From: Flaccisagitta enflata
Lineage: Eukaryota > Chaetognatha > Sagittoidea > Aphragmophora
Direction of reading: 5' to 3'
Length of the DNA stretch: 64,000 nucleotides
NCBI GenBank assembly: GCA_965153355.1
Contig: OZ231127.1
Location: forward strand, 868,001-932,000
In this document: positions 50,317 to 60,754 of the stretch, piece after piece
How the letters are laid out: each line of letters opens with the position of its first letter
How positions within the stretch are numbered: the first letter of the stretch is position 1
Notes under the pieces: generated by a model
Databases searched by the model: none
Seen by the model: only the letters and a program-made list of their open reading frames with translations
Told to the model about the DNA's origin: nothing
Program-made: the position numbers and the translations under genes

Positions 50317-51032
50317 TTCAACAGATCATAAGTCTGATCCAACTGGGTCCTCTCCATGGTCGCCTGCAAGACTCCAACGCTGCCAAAATCGTAAAAATTG
50401 TTTTTGTTGTCATTTTGTTTCTCTTTTGTCTCAGTTTCCGTTTTTCCTTCATTTTCACGCGGAAGATCGGCGGCAATTTCCAACGCCTCCGTTCCAACAT
50501 CCCTAAATGCATCCTGTCGATGTTCAAGGACGTCATCTTGACGGACGATTCGGGGAGCCCCCGTCGACAGGCAGTCGACTCAACATGAGCATCTTCCGCT
50601 TCAGTCGATGAGTTTGTCGACGAAGATGACTGCATCCTCTTTTCCACGCAGGCGGAAGTTGGCGCCTCATTCGACCGCCGCAACTCGTTGTGGAAGAGTT
50701 GAGAGACGGAAGGCGTCAGACTCAACTTCCGTCGACTTTCCTCCTCCAGCCGCGCGTCGCTGACGAGCCGCTGCAGCGGATGCGGAAGACCCTCGCCGAT
50801 CCTCGACGAAAGGCCTTTGTTGATGAGGCGTCTCGGTGGCGGCGTCGAGTATTTGCCGGAACCGGTCGTCGTCGTGGAGGAAGAAGTCGAAGGAGGCGGG
50901 ATGGAGGATCTTTTCGACGGCGAAGTCGATGATCTTTTTGACATCGGCGAAGGTGAAGTTGACGAAGGTATTGAGGACTTGTCCAACGCGCGGCTGCGAC
51001 TCGGCGGCGGAGGCGGCAACGGTTTTTGCTTC
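50317..51032 (-). CDS. Exon C, contains an apparent 1-base frameshift
   Basis: Entered in phase 2 from TTACAG at 51,033 and left through GAA|GTAAGA at 50,316. The upstream frame (Pro run, SRSRALDKSSIPSSTSPSP, GKYSTPPPRRLINKGLSSRI, LEEESRRKLSLTPSVSQLF) is Ser/Pro-rich. After about 158 residues it must shift by one to read QDDVLEHRQDAFRDVGTEAL and ATMERTQLDQTYDLL, which then splices in phase to exon B. The exon is 716 bases where 717 would keep one frame. The junction lies at a run of five G (minus strand, 50,558-50,562), and six G would restore it. So either a sequencing/assembly deletion, a real frameshift allele, or an unseen tiny intron. Ser/Pro clusters look like an intrinsically disordered, phosphorylatable linker. 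Confidence 0.7.
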
Positions 51033-51109
51033 CTGTAACAGCGTTTTACAAGGGGCGTTTAAGGATGTTGCGTAAATGCTGCTGTGGCTACCCGAGTTGC
51101 TGCTTCTGC

Positions 51110-51191
<82 letters not shown>

Positions 51192-51350
51192 GATATTGCT
51201 GTTATTGTTGTTGTTGTTTTTAGTGTTGTTGTTGTTAGTGTTGTTGTTGTTAATGTTTTTGGTGGTGTTGTTATTGTAATTGTTGTATTTGTTGTTGTTG
51301 TTGATGTGTTTGGTGGTGTTGTTATTGTAGTTGTTGTTGTTGTTGTGTGG

Positions 51351-51381
<31 letters not shown>

Positions 51382-51586
51382 CGTTGTTGTTGCTGTTATC
51401 GTTATTTTTGTTGTTGTTGTTGTTTTTGTTGATATTGTTACTGTTGTTGCTGTTGTCGTTATTGTTTTGGCTAATGTTGTTGCTGTTGTTGTAGATTTTG
51501 TAGCAGTGATGGTCCACTCCGTAATGAATGAAGTATTTACTCTCTCGTATTTGTTTAATCAAAAACGATTAACTTCTTTTAAGCAC
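51033..51586 (-). repeat. Intron made of (TTG)n
   Basis: Intron between exons D and C (donor GTGCTT, acceptor TTACAG). Plus-strand TTG arrays at 51,100-51,495 with TTA/GGT variants. Confidence 0.8.
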
Positions 51587-52059
51587 CTGTTAGCGATGGC
51601 TTTTTGCAAATCCGACGACCGTCCACGATTCCGAACAAAATCTTCCACGACTCGACTTCCACCAACTCCACCTAACCGTCTTCTCCGCTCACCACCACCA
51701 CCACCACCACCACCACCACCACCACCACCACCACCACCACCAACCCCTACTCCTCCACCATACTTTCCCACATTAGCCTTCGCCCTCGCAGCATCCCCAT
51801 CACGTTTTAAACCACCATCGCTCCCAACCCCGACCATCGAGCTCATACCACCACTGACACCACCGCCCTCTCCTCCTCCTCCTCCTCTTCTTCCTCCTCG
51901 ATTGCCCTCAGACTTGATGCCAATCCTTCTATTTTTTCCACCCGATCTGCCACCTCCTTCTCCTTCCTCTTCCTCCTCCTCTTCCTCTTCTTTGGACGTC
52001 TGTCGATAACTCGAAATTCCGGAAGTGAAGGAAGAACGCGAACAAATACTTTGCTCTTT
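51587..52059 (-). CDS. Exon D, Gly/Glu-rich exon
   Basis: About 157 residues, entered after CCATGCAG (52,060) and left in phase 2 at AACAG|GTGCTT. The frame that is open throughout and joins exon C enters in phase 0: KEQSICSRSSFTSGISSYRQ, a Glu run, a Gly/Arg-rich segment, LKRDGDAARAKANVGKYGGG, a poly-Gly tract, ERRRRLGGVGGSRVVEDFV and SSDLQKAIAN. The other two frames are also open for the first 100 or so bases, and one looks protein-like (KSKVFVRVLPSLPEFRVIDR), so the N-terminal half is less certain than the C-terminal half. Confidence 0.6.
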
Positions 52060-52063
52060 CTGC

Positions 52064-52104
<41 letters not shown>

Positions 52105-52369
52105 ACAGTCAGATAGAAACGCAAACAGACAAAAGATAAATTGAAGAGGTAAGTTTTTAGAATAAGAAGAAAATTACAGAGGAGACTAATATCAAAGAAG
52201 TGTTCTAATATCAAAGATGTTTAAAGTTCATGGCAGAACTATGTTTGACCGACCGACCAACCAGCAATATTCGTTGTAGAGATGGTTTGCCCACAAACAC
52301 AGGTAAGTTTACCCGAACAAGAATTAAAAAAAAACAGGTGAGACGTTCATGACAGCCTAGAAGGATTAC
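52060..52369 (-). other. Intron between exons E and D
   Basis: Donor CCG|GTAATC, acceptor CCATGCAG preceded by a minus-strand (CT)n tract (plus GA at 52,069-52,101) that could serve as the polypyrimidine tract. The rest is unique. Confidence 0.55.
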
Positions 52370-52550
52370 CGGTTGTTCCGTTCCACGTGAGGTCGCTTGC
52401 TTCGGTGTCGTCGTCGTCGTCGTCGTCGTCGTCATTTTCGTTGTCATCGTCGTCGTCGTCAGAGTTTCTTTCATCATAGGATTCCATTGAGGTGCGGAAT
52501 TGCGGTCCGAGCAAATGATGAGGTCGCATTGAACTTCCACATCCTTGGAT
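52370..52550 (-). CDS. Exon E, short upstream exon
   Basis: About 60 residues, entered in phase 2 after GACGAACAG (52,551-52,553) and left in phase 0 at CCG|GTAATC. It reads SKDVEVQCDLIICSDRNSAP, QWNPMMKE, then a Thr/Met run encoded by an ACG/GAC repeat. The other frame over the repeat gives ESYDERNS followed by poly-Asp (as far as TEASDLTWNG), which looks equally natural. The (GAC)n tract therefore hides the true frame, and an indel in it cannot be excluded. Confidence 0.5.
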
Positions 52551-52609
52551 CTGTTCGTCAAGTTGGAGCGTATAATTACATGTGTCGGTGCGCGCGCGCG
52601 CCTTATCTT

Positions 52610-52686
52610 CTTTTTCTTCTTTTGGTTTTTCTTTTTCTTTTTCTTTTGGTTTTTCTTTTTCTTTTTCTTTTTCTTTTGGTTTTTCT

Positions 52687-52733
<47 letters not shown>

Positions 52734-53051
52734 TTCTTCTTCTTCTTCTTCTTCTTCTTCTTCTTCTTCTTCTTCTTCCTGTTCTTCTTCTTCTTCCTGT
52801 TCTTCTACACCTGCTTCTCCTTTCCCTTCTTCTCCTTTCCTTTCCCCTTTACCTTCTTCTTCTTCTTCTTCTTCTTCTTCTTCTTCTTCTTCTTCTTCTT
52901 CTTCTTCTTCTTCTTCTTCTTCTTCGTCTTCTTCTTCTTCTTCTTCTTCTCCTTCGTCTTCTTCTTCTTCATCCTATTCTTCTACACCTTCTTCTCCTTT
53001 CCCTTCTTCTCCTTTCCCTTCTTCTCCTTTCCCATTCCCTTCTTTTTCGTC

Positions 53052-53083
<32 letters not shown>

Positions 53084-53190
53084 CTTCTTCTTCTTCTTCT
53101 TCTTCTTCTTCTTCTTCTTCTTCTACTTCTTCTTCTTCTTCTTCCTTCTTCTTTTTCTTCTTCTTCTTCTTCCTCTTTTCTCCTCCATAC
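52610..53190. repeat. (TTC)n/(TTTTTC)n array with recurring blocks
   Basis: TTC trinucleotides with TTTTTGG and CCTTTCCCTTCTTCTCC interruptions. The block TTCTACACC followed by TTCTCCTTTCCCTTCTTC occurs at 52,802 and 52,980. On the minus strand part of it may code for a Glu-rich tail of the exon to the right. Confidence 0.85.
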
Positions 53191-53349
53191 TCGAGTCTTT
53201 TTTTCCTCGTCCTGCTAAATCGGTCAACCAGCAACTGCCATTTGTTTTTCCCTTTCTTTTGTTTCTCCTTCTCCCCGTTCGTGGCGCTGAAGTCGTTGCC
53301 CGCGAAAATGACATCATCCGCGTTTTGTTGTTCGAAAGGCGGATGAACT
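53191..53349 (-). CDS. Possible 5' exon of the same gene
   Basis: Minus-strand frame entered after TTCGCGCAG (53,350-53,352) in phase 2: VHPPFEQQNADDVIFAGNDF, SATNGEKEKQKKGKNKWQLL, VDRFSRTRKKRLEYGGEKR. It then passes into a Lys and Glu run encoded by the (TTC)n array. I cannot place the donor, because no phase-2 GT is obvious before or inside the array. An in-frame ATG just upstream (MLLFCSRR) is an alternative translation start with A at -3. Composition is natural and the acceptor is reasonable. Confidence 0.4.
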
Positions 53350-53659
53350 CTGCGCGAACAAAAGAGCAGCATTTGACATGATGAATAATGTCGTGGTCAT
53401 TTTGAAAAAAAGGCTGTCGTGGGTTGGTCGGTTGGTTGGTTGGTCGGTTTGGCAATCGGCTAGTTTGTTTGGTTGGTTGGTAGGTAAGAAGATGTTAAGA
53501 TAAGTTGGTCCTTGGATTAGCTAGTCAGCAATGAACATGACCACTTGTTGGCAAGTCGAGGTCAAAAGGTCACTGAGTCGGTCGGTCAGTCAGTTGCTCA
53601 TCCAATAAATCTAATCGGCGAGACAAAGTGCTCCTTTAGCTTATGACAGTATCTTTCCA

Positions 53660-53815
53660 GGAATTCATTGTGTATGTTTACAGTACTGTACATTTGTTCT
53701 GTAGGTGGAAAAGCGTGTTTGCATAGCGCTGATTGTGGGTAATAACTGTATTTACTGTACTGTACATTTGTTCTGTAGGTGGAAAAGCGTGTTTGCAGAG
53801 TGCTTTTGACTTGAG
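53660..53815. repeat. Direct duplication ACTGTACATTTGTTCTGTAG
   Basis: ACTGTACATTTGTTCTGTAG, GTGGAAAAGCGTGTTTGCA occurs at 53,684 and 53,759, a 75-bp period. Confidence 0.8.
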
Positions 53816-55265
53816 ACCGAATCTTTTGCCGTGAGAGAACGCGTGAAGGAGATTTCTGGCGGCGGCGCGTCTTTTCGCGTGGCGCCATTTCCGGTCTAAT
53901 CGCGGCGCAGGCGCCTCTGCTAAATTGATAAATCAATCAATTTAGAGAAGAGTTAAAAGGAGAGATCTTTTACCTGTCACCAAGACAGTAAATACCGTGT
54001 ATACAGTATGTACAGATCATACATAAAAACACTTCACTAGGAGAGTTAAGAAAGTTTTTCGAAGTTTTCAGATGCTGATTGGGCGTGAAGCATGTTACTA
54101 TTTAAGTCCATCAAATGCCATTCCATGAATGGCATGACAGGCTCTCAGCTTTCTGGTGTGGACTCTGACACGAACGACGGACAAAAGAGTTGGCGTCAAG
54201 TCACGGACCTTGCTTGCCGTTAGGTTTCTTTAGTAAGTCCGAAGTGACGTGCACGGGACACGCTTGACACGCCATCACGCGGGCACGTGCAGCAGCTCGA
54301 GGGTCGCTGCAGCATGCAGGCCGCTCGTATTCCGAGTCTTTGTTGCTTCCGTCTTCCACGAGTTATGACGCGCATGTCGAAAGGAAAATGCGTCGCCGCA
54401 TCGCAGAAATGCGAGACACTCTAATGCCAAGTGCGTGACAGACAGACTGTCATAGGTCACGTTCAGGATTCCGACTAGGACAATTACGCCAATACTGAGT
54501 TTTATTAAGTTGACATGGTTTTCATTCCTTGAAAAAAATTAAATAAATTCTTTTTTTTTTGTCCAAATCAATAATCGCCTCGATTGTACCAGGCGGGAAA
54601 TGGATAATCGTTGTTTCTTCGAAGGATTTCCACCAACTATTTATCCGACCGAAATGTCTGTTTCGGTAAATGTTTTTTTTTTCCAGTAACCTATCATTCA
54701 TTAATTTCTAGTGGTTTATGATGATATTGTACTTTGCCGCTCAGGAACTTTATGTTCTTTAGCACCGGTTAAGCCTCATGGCACTAAGTTTCATGTCTCG
54801 GAATTAGCTTAATGATCCAGGGAACTGGTTAAGCCTCATTGCACTTATTTTTTTTGTCGCGGAATTAGTTAATACACAGGAATGATAAACAAGATGACAC
54901 TTATCCCTTTACTAGACGCAACTCGGAGCAATGACCGACTCGCAACCGCGAAGAAAATAATTTAGCAACGGCAAACAAAAGCCGGTTTGATGACAAGCTT
55001 AGATTTAATAGCGGGATTATTTTGAATGTAAATTCTTTTCTGAAACAAGACTGCAGACTAGGAGAGTCATAGTATGTCAACTTAAGTGGATATTCGGACA
55101 TACGCCCTGCATGATGTCTGACACAGATTGGACGAAATATCCGTCTTTCAATAAAGAATTTCCAACTTGCATAAGTCTCCATATTCATTTATGAACATTA
55201 CCACCGAATTAGCTGTTCTGCCTTATGTGTGTCCTAGTGGCATATCAAAAATTGGCACACACACT
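53816..55265. other. GC-rich patch, then no gene seen
   Basis: 53,850-53,930 is GC-rich and, on the minus strand, has ATGGCGCCACGCGAAAAG in good start context (A at -3, G at +4; MAPREKTRRRQK). That could be the first exon of the minus-strand gene, but no convincing donor follows. 54,120-54,480 is also GC-rich. 54,740-54,860 has a repeated TTAAGCCTCATGGCACT/TTAAGCCTCATTGCACT. No exon here can be firmly supported. Confidence 0.35.
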
Positions 55266-55269
55266 GACT

Positions 55270-55550
<281 letters not shown>

Positions 55551-56240
55551 CCTGTCTCAGCCTGTTGAGGTCAAGTCAGAAGTTGAAGTTTAAAAGAAGA
55601 AAACATATTCACTCAATAAAGCATTCATTAATTAGCATAGAATCAAATAACCAAAAATCTATCTTCCAATCCAGGTCCTCTTTACTTCCATAGTACTGTA
55701 CAACATGTTTTGTTTTTGTTCACACCATTACTTTCTTGAAGAGACATGAAGAGACATGAAGATTTAAGAGGAGACATAAGGAGGAACAAGTTGTGACAAG
55801 AGGACGTAAGATATTTAAGAAAGGAAGAGAAAACCTTAAAAATCGCATTTACAATATTTCGTGTTACCAACCAAGGGACTAAGGGACGCTCACACTTACA
55901 GAGATGCGAGAAGACAAATATAAAAAAAAAAAAAAAAAAAAACTAAAAAAGACTGAATCGTGATTGACAGAATCTTTTTTTCTTTTTGGTAACAATGCAT
56001 CAAACTCAAAGTCTTGTCTCCTTTGTCAGTGAGCAATCTACAATAATATCAACCGTTAATTCTGTTTTTTTCTCTTTTGAGTTGATAACTAGCAGATAAG
56101 TGCACCAATAGAGTGCAGTGGTGACTTTCATAGAATGCACTCAAAGTAAATGAGATGGGACAGATGCAGATGCCGTGGGAAAAAGTTGTTAAAGTGGGTC
56201 TTATTCTTAATCTGACTCTTTTTTGGTTAAATGTTATATT
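55551..56240. other. No gene seen
   Basis: AT-rich unique sequence with an A-run near 55,923-55,943. Confidence 0.45.
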
Positions 56241-56800
56241 TTTAAGTCGCGTTTTACGCGACTCCATAACCCAATTTTCGGTCTGTCGGTCCGTCGGTCC
56301 GTCCGTCCGTCACAAAAAGGTTTTAAAGGCTTTTTATTGCGTTTTTTAAGTTTCTGAATAGTAAAAAAAGAGACTTAGAGAAGTAAACAGCTATTTAGAA
56401 TGTCTCTTTGAAAAAAAAGTTGTTTGTCTGTCTGTCTGCCTGACTTTTTAGTCGCGGACAAGCGACTCTATAAAAGGCTTTGTCCGTCCTTCCGTTGGTC
56501 GGTTGGTCGGTTGGTCGGTTGGTTGGTCGGTCCGTGGAGATTGAGTTGGAATGTGTGAAAGCGCGCATTTCTGCCCCTGCCCACCCGTCCGCGACTGGTA
56601 TTGACCGTGTATCCGGCCGCACGCGACTTTGGTCTAATGACCTTGTTTGGCCTGCTTTTGCTTGAACACGGCTCAAAAAAGTTGGTCGGTTTATCCAGCC
56701 TTGGCTTATTTTAAGTCGCTGACACGCGACTCCACATCTGGCTATGTGGGTCCATCCCTCCCTCACTCTGTCCATCCGTCTCTCCGTCCGTCCTTAACAT
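56241..56800. mobile_element. Cluster of three GTCC-core hairpin elements
   Basis: 56,243-56,312: AAGTCGCGTTTTACGCGACT plus GTCC array. 56,448-56,646: AGTCGCGGACAAGCGACTCT, GTCC/GGTT array, CCCCTGCCCACCCGTCCGCG, ACTGG, GTGTATCCGGCC. 56,711-56,798: AAGTCGCTGACACGCGACT plus GTCC array. The shared feature is a 5' hairpin whose loop differs between copies. Confidence 0.65.
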
Positions 56801-56934
56801 TTTTGAAATACTGTTACTTTCTACTTTTCAAAGGGTTTTAGAGTCCTAGGGTATTGTAAGGTACACAGGTACTATTGTTGTAGTTTTGAAGTAAAATAAA
56901 GGCGGCTAATCGCCGTAGGAAAAAAGTCGTAAAT

Positions 56935-56937
56935 GCT

Positions 56938-57031
<94 letters not shown>
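56935..57031. repeat. (GA)n microsatellite
   Basis: GA units with GAAAGA at the left edge. Confidence 0.95.
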
Positions 57032-57033
<2 letters not shown>

Positions 57034-57175
57034 TAACACGGGGTTACATTATCGTTGCGGACAGGTGGACAGGGGCATCCAACCCCCATCCACACCTCAA
57101 GCATCTAGACCACTTGTTTTTCCACTTTTCCTCTCGGATGGACAGACTGACCATCAGACCGATAGAGTCTGGAGT
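57032..57175 (-). mobile_element. GTCC-core element, inverted tail
   Basis: GTAACACGGGGTTACATTAT, CGTTGCGGACAGGTGGACAG, GGGCATCCAACCCCCATCCA: reverse complement of the tail at 43,490-43,550. The array itself is reduced to a few GACC/GATAG words. Confidence 0.6.
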
Positions 57176-57567
57176 TGAAATGAGAGAGAGACTGTGCTGC
57201 CAGGATGCACAATTATCACTTGGGACATTTCAAAGTTCAAACAGACATCAACTAACTTGATTCCTTGTTTTTTGGGAAAACGCGAAAAATGCGGAAAAAT
57301 AAAAAAAGATTTAAAAAATCATAGCTCTGAAACTATCGATCGCACAGAAATCTGCTTGGCGTCATCTGAAAGAAGAGGAGAATTAGATCTTTCTTAACGA
57401 TCAATTTCATGCGTAGTCCCATTCAGCCCAAAAAGCAGATCAACTTCCTCAAACGCCCCATGAGAAAAAGGGAAAATACAATTCCGCCGTAGGTCTCAAA
57501 AAGCCGAAGGTATTCTTCGACTTTTTCCGCGACGTTTGACTTGTTTTGGGCTTCCCTACCATTTTTT
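57176..57567. other. No gene seen
   Basis: AT-rich unique sequence. Confidence 0.4.
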
Positions 57568-57652
57568 AGTCGCGTGCTACGTGACTCTACACCCCGCTCT
57601 GTTGGTCCGTCGGTTGGTCTGTCGGTCGGTCCGTCGGTCGCCTTTTTACTTA
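57568..57652 (-). mobile_element. GGAC-core element end, inverted
   Basis: AGTCGCGTGCTACGTGACTC, TACACCCCGCTCTGTTGG, then GTCGGTCGGTCC: reverse complement of the terminus at 16,545-16,580. Confidence 0.65.
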
Positions 57653-58067
57653 AGCTTTTTAAGCATAAGGCTCCTTTCCAGATTCCCTAGTGACCTTCTC
57701 CAGCGGATCTATCAATCACATTTCAATCCATTAGTATCGGTTTATCCATCAGTCAATTTGTCTCTCCTGTCCCTCTGGCCCTGCTGCCTTTTGGTCCCAT
57801 TTTCTTTTGGGTGAAATTATTAATGAAAGATTCGATGATTGATTTCCAGCAGGCAATGAGCAGATATTGCAACTTTTGTGCAATATCTGCTAAAGTGATA
57901 AAAAGTGTATTAGGATTTAGGAAAAAGGACTCGGCAAATTTGTCAGTTACAATTTTCATGGTACTGGACAGTTTTTATGCGACTATTATTGTCATGCATT
58001 GTCCTTTTTTGTCCAGGAAAAAAGTCGAAGTCAGTCTTCGACTTTTTGACATATTCAAGATAAACAG

Positions 58068-58138
58068 GGTTTTCATTTTCTTATGGGGAAGTTGAAAATC
58101 TCTACCAAGCGAATGAGGCCACCAATGAAATTGATAGG
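58068..58138 (+). CDS. Internal exon of an ankyrin-type gene
   Basis: A 71-base exon. The acceptor is GATAAACAG after a pyrimidine stretch (CTTCGACTTTTTGACA). The donor is AGG|GTAAGTGAA, a near-consensus site. Entered in phase 1 (two bases of the first codon) and left in phase 0: FSFSYGEVENLYQANEATNE then IDR. It joins without a stop to the exon at 59,578. The upstream exon is not identified. The other plus frame across this stretch stops just after the donor. Acidic, helix-forming composition would suit a linker before ankyrin repeats. Confidence 0.55.
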
Positions 58139-58289
58139 GTAAGTGAATTCAATAATTCTCTTTCATTTGGCCCTAAGCAGAATGCTCCACAACAAATACT
58201 TTTCGCACTATGATTTTTTAAAGATTTATTTACAAAAAATTTAAATGAATTTTTTTCTGATTTTTTATAATTTTGTGTAGGATCAATAA

Positions 58290-58720
58290 AGGAGTGTATT
58301 TATGTTTACTTGAGCATGCAAATACAAAAAAACATGTTTTCGAGCACAGCTGCTTTAAGCATTTTAGCTCATTTAGCTCACTTCCCTCAGTCTATTCTTT
58401 CTGATTTCAAATACAATAAATGAATAAATATTTTTGTTCTTGCTTGAGCAAGCAAATAAAAAAAAATATGTCAGTGAGCAGAGCTGCTCATCTGTGAAGG
58501 CGTTTTTAAGTATTCTAGCTCATTTAGCTCATTTAGCTTTTTTTTTCTGATATTAGATAGGATGAATAAATTAATGTTTTGATTTAAGCATGCAAATATA
58601 ATAATGCATGTCAGTAAGCAAAATTGATTGTTTGGATGAATTATTTTGAATATTTTAGCTTGTCTAACTCATTTGGCTCAGTCCCATTTATCTCTAATTT
58701 TCAGTGAAATTAATACATGC
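58290..58720. repeat. Diverged tandem repeat of about 130 bp (intronic)
   Basis: Three to four units with GCATGCAAATA, GTCAGTGAGCAGAGCTGCT and TTTAGCTCATTTAGCTCA. It lies between the two plus-strand exons. A 62-codon frame just beyond it (58,767) is not supported. Confidence 0.65.
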
Positions 58721-59577
58721 AATTGCTTTTGATTTGATCTAACATTAACAAATAAACAAAAATTCAGTGACTAAAGATAAAAGCATGGTGAAAAGTGACC
58801 AATGCTTACGACTTTTTTCTCACGGCGACAGCCGCCATTACTGGTACTTATTTAATAATCTCTCTAATAATCTCTTTAATAATCTCTCGCTGTTTCAAAA
58901 AGATTTTCTCTTGGGAAAATACGGGAAGCTGAGATTGCTGGAGGAGAGCTTTTGAGTTTGCCGATCCTTCTTTCGTAAAAAAAAAGAAAAAGCTAGACCG
59001 GTTTGAAAAGTAGACAAATTTGAATAATTCTTTTTATAATCTTCACACAGTATAAATATAAAGTGTGGTTGAAGAAGTTGCCTTTGATCTGATTGAGATA
59101 AAACAAATTTATCCATCTACAATTTGAAAAAAATAAAGGAGAAATAGAGGAAAAGGTGAAGATGCACTTTTCTATCGCCTCAGTCATATTTTTAGTTTTA
59201 AGTGAGGTGGAATCCTACACATTGCCAAGTAAGTAAATTCAAAGTGGTCTTTTCAATATATAATCTGAGTATCTAATTATCTTCGATAGTTTGCTGATCC
59301 TTGAATTTCTGTTGACTTTGATATTCTTTAGTTTTACTGTAGGTCTAATTGCAATTGTGGCCTTGTTAAGATCCAGATACATCAAATTGTAACCTTAAGT
59401 AATCTTATGATCATAACCGCCAAACCAATATTTTTAGCGTGTTCTTCAAATTGTAGATATTTTAAACCTAACATTCTTATGAATTTGGTTCTCATGAAAA
59501 ACTTCACTCCTTGCATTGTATGAGACTGATCAAGAATGCAGGAATCATTTATTTCTTTAATCTTTTTTGCATTTTAG

Positions 59578-59700
59578 GAGCCTGATCAGAAATGGGAGAA
59601 CGACTTGGTGAAGAAATGTGGAGAAGGTGATTTGGATTTCATTAAAGCGGCTGTTGCTGAATTTGGACCTCAAGCTGTCCTCAATGCCAAATGGTTATAT
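59578..59700 (+). CDS. Exon of an ankyrin-repeat-like protein
   Basis: A 123-base, 41-codon exon in phase 0 at both ends: acceptor CTTTTTTGCATTTTAG, donor TAT|GTAAGTGTG. It reads EPDQKWENDLVKKCGEGDLD, FIKAAVAEFGPQAVLNAKWL, Y. The pattern of Leu/Val positions followed by GDLDFIKAAVAEFG and a N-x-K-W-L-Y end is what the N-terminal helix pair of an ankyrin array looks like (G-D-L/hydrophobic, then a hydrophobic helix). In the ASZ1-type ankyrin/SAM proteins a Y-G-W-T-P-L-like repeat follows such a segment; here it would be in the next exon, which is not in sight. Ankyrin arrays bind other proteins. The family assignment is by eye and only moderately secure. Confidence 0.65.
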
Positions 59701-60754
59701 GTAAGTGTGTTTTCAGTCGTGTGCACATGGCTCTATTATTCTCATTACTGCTCCTGCCCAAATGTTTAGTCTCTCTTTTTATGACCGCCCCTGCTGCAGT
59801 TTTGTGTTTTTAGTTACATGCTCGCAACTTTACACCTTGCCGAGTTGGTCGGTTTATACTTCAGTTCATTAATCCATCCGTTGCTAACATTTTTAAAATA
59901 ATGACCTTTTAAGGTAATTTGAGGTACCTTAGGGTACTTCAGGGTAGTTAAGGGCACTTTAGGGTACATAAAGGGTACTCAACTTACTATCAGTACTTAA
60001 GGTACTTTGGGGTACTTTCGGGTATTTTTTGGTATATTTGGGTATATTTGGGTATTTTTGGGTATTTTCGGGTATTTCATCGGTATTTTCGGGCAGGGGG
60101 GGTATGCAGGGTACCTAAATTGGCGGAAGAATTGATTTTTTTCTTGTTTCCCAAAGATTCATGTCTAATTAAGTAGAATCCATGGTCAGATCAATTCATC
60201 CGGCCATAAAAGTTGGATAAAAGTAAGGATGAATATGTCAACTAGGAAAGAAAAAAATATTCATCAGCAGTCTTCATAACTTGCATCAACAGAGCATTTT
60301 GTTGTTTAACAAAATTGATGCACAAAATGGTCGATCAACACTATGTTTCACAACCTTCGAGAACCATTTGTAATCAAAGACTAGAAACTGGCCAAAGAAT
60401 TTTCCGGTAGTTTATTTTTTGATCCATGAAATGAAGAATAATGTAACAGAGAATCTCGAATTTGCTCGGTAAAAAATGATGGTACCTTAAAAAAGTCTTT
60501 TACACATCAAAGGCTACGTTCGTCGTCGGATTTTTGGGTACCTGAGGTATATTTTAGAGCATTGTGGAGTACTGAGGAACATTTTTGGAAAATTTTGGAA
60601 ATTGCTTTGTGAAATGTAGAGATGTGGAAGCGATTGACCGCTTCTATTTTGGTAATTTTATATTTTTTATTTTTTATATTTTTTATATTTTTTATTTGGG
60701 TAATTGAGAGGAAGCATCCGAGAGTAAAAGCTTTATACTTTTTCCCAATCAAGA
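59701..60754 (+). other. Intron side: GGTACTTTAG-type repeats
   Basis: 59,720-59,800 holds a diverged GTCGTGTGCACATGGCTC element end. 59,913-60,110 has about 10-bp units (GGGTACTTTA, GGGTATTTTC). The remainder is AT-rich. No further exon of the ankyrin gene is recognisable. Confidence 0.5.

Noticed and set aside
53598-53936. 112-codon minus frame
   Set aside because: Spans a 75-bp direct duplication, so both copies are merely read through. Only its first part (MAPREKTRRRQK) has a good start context, mentioned as a possible first exon.
58767-58955. 62-codon plus frame with NNLSNNLFNNLS
   Set aside because: AT-rich local triplication (TAATCTCTCTAA) inside the intron; no splice support.
59162-59230. 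Start exon encoding a signal-peptide-like MHFSIASVIFLVLS followed by a perfect GTAAGT donor
   Set aside because: Its phase-1 donor would create a stop when joined to the 59,578 exon, and the 58,138 exon already joins that exon cleanly. Could still be a cryptic or alternative exon.
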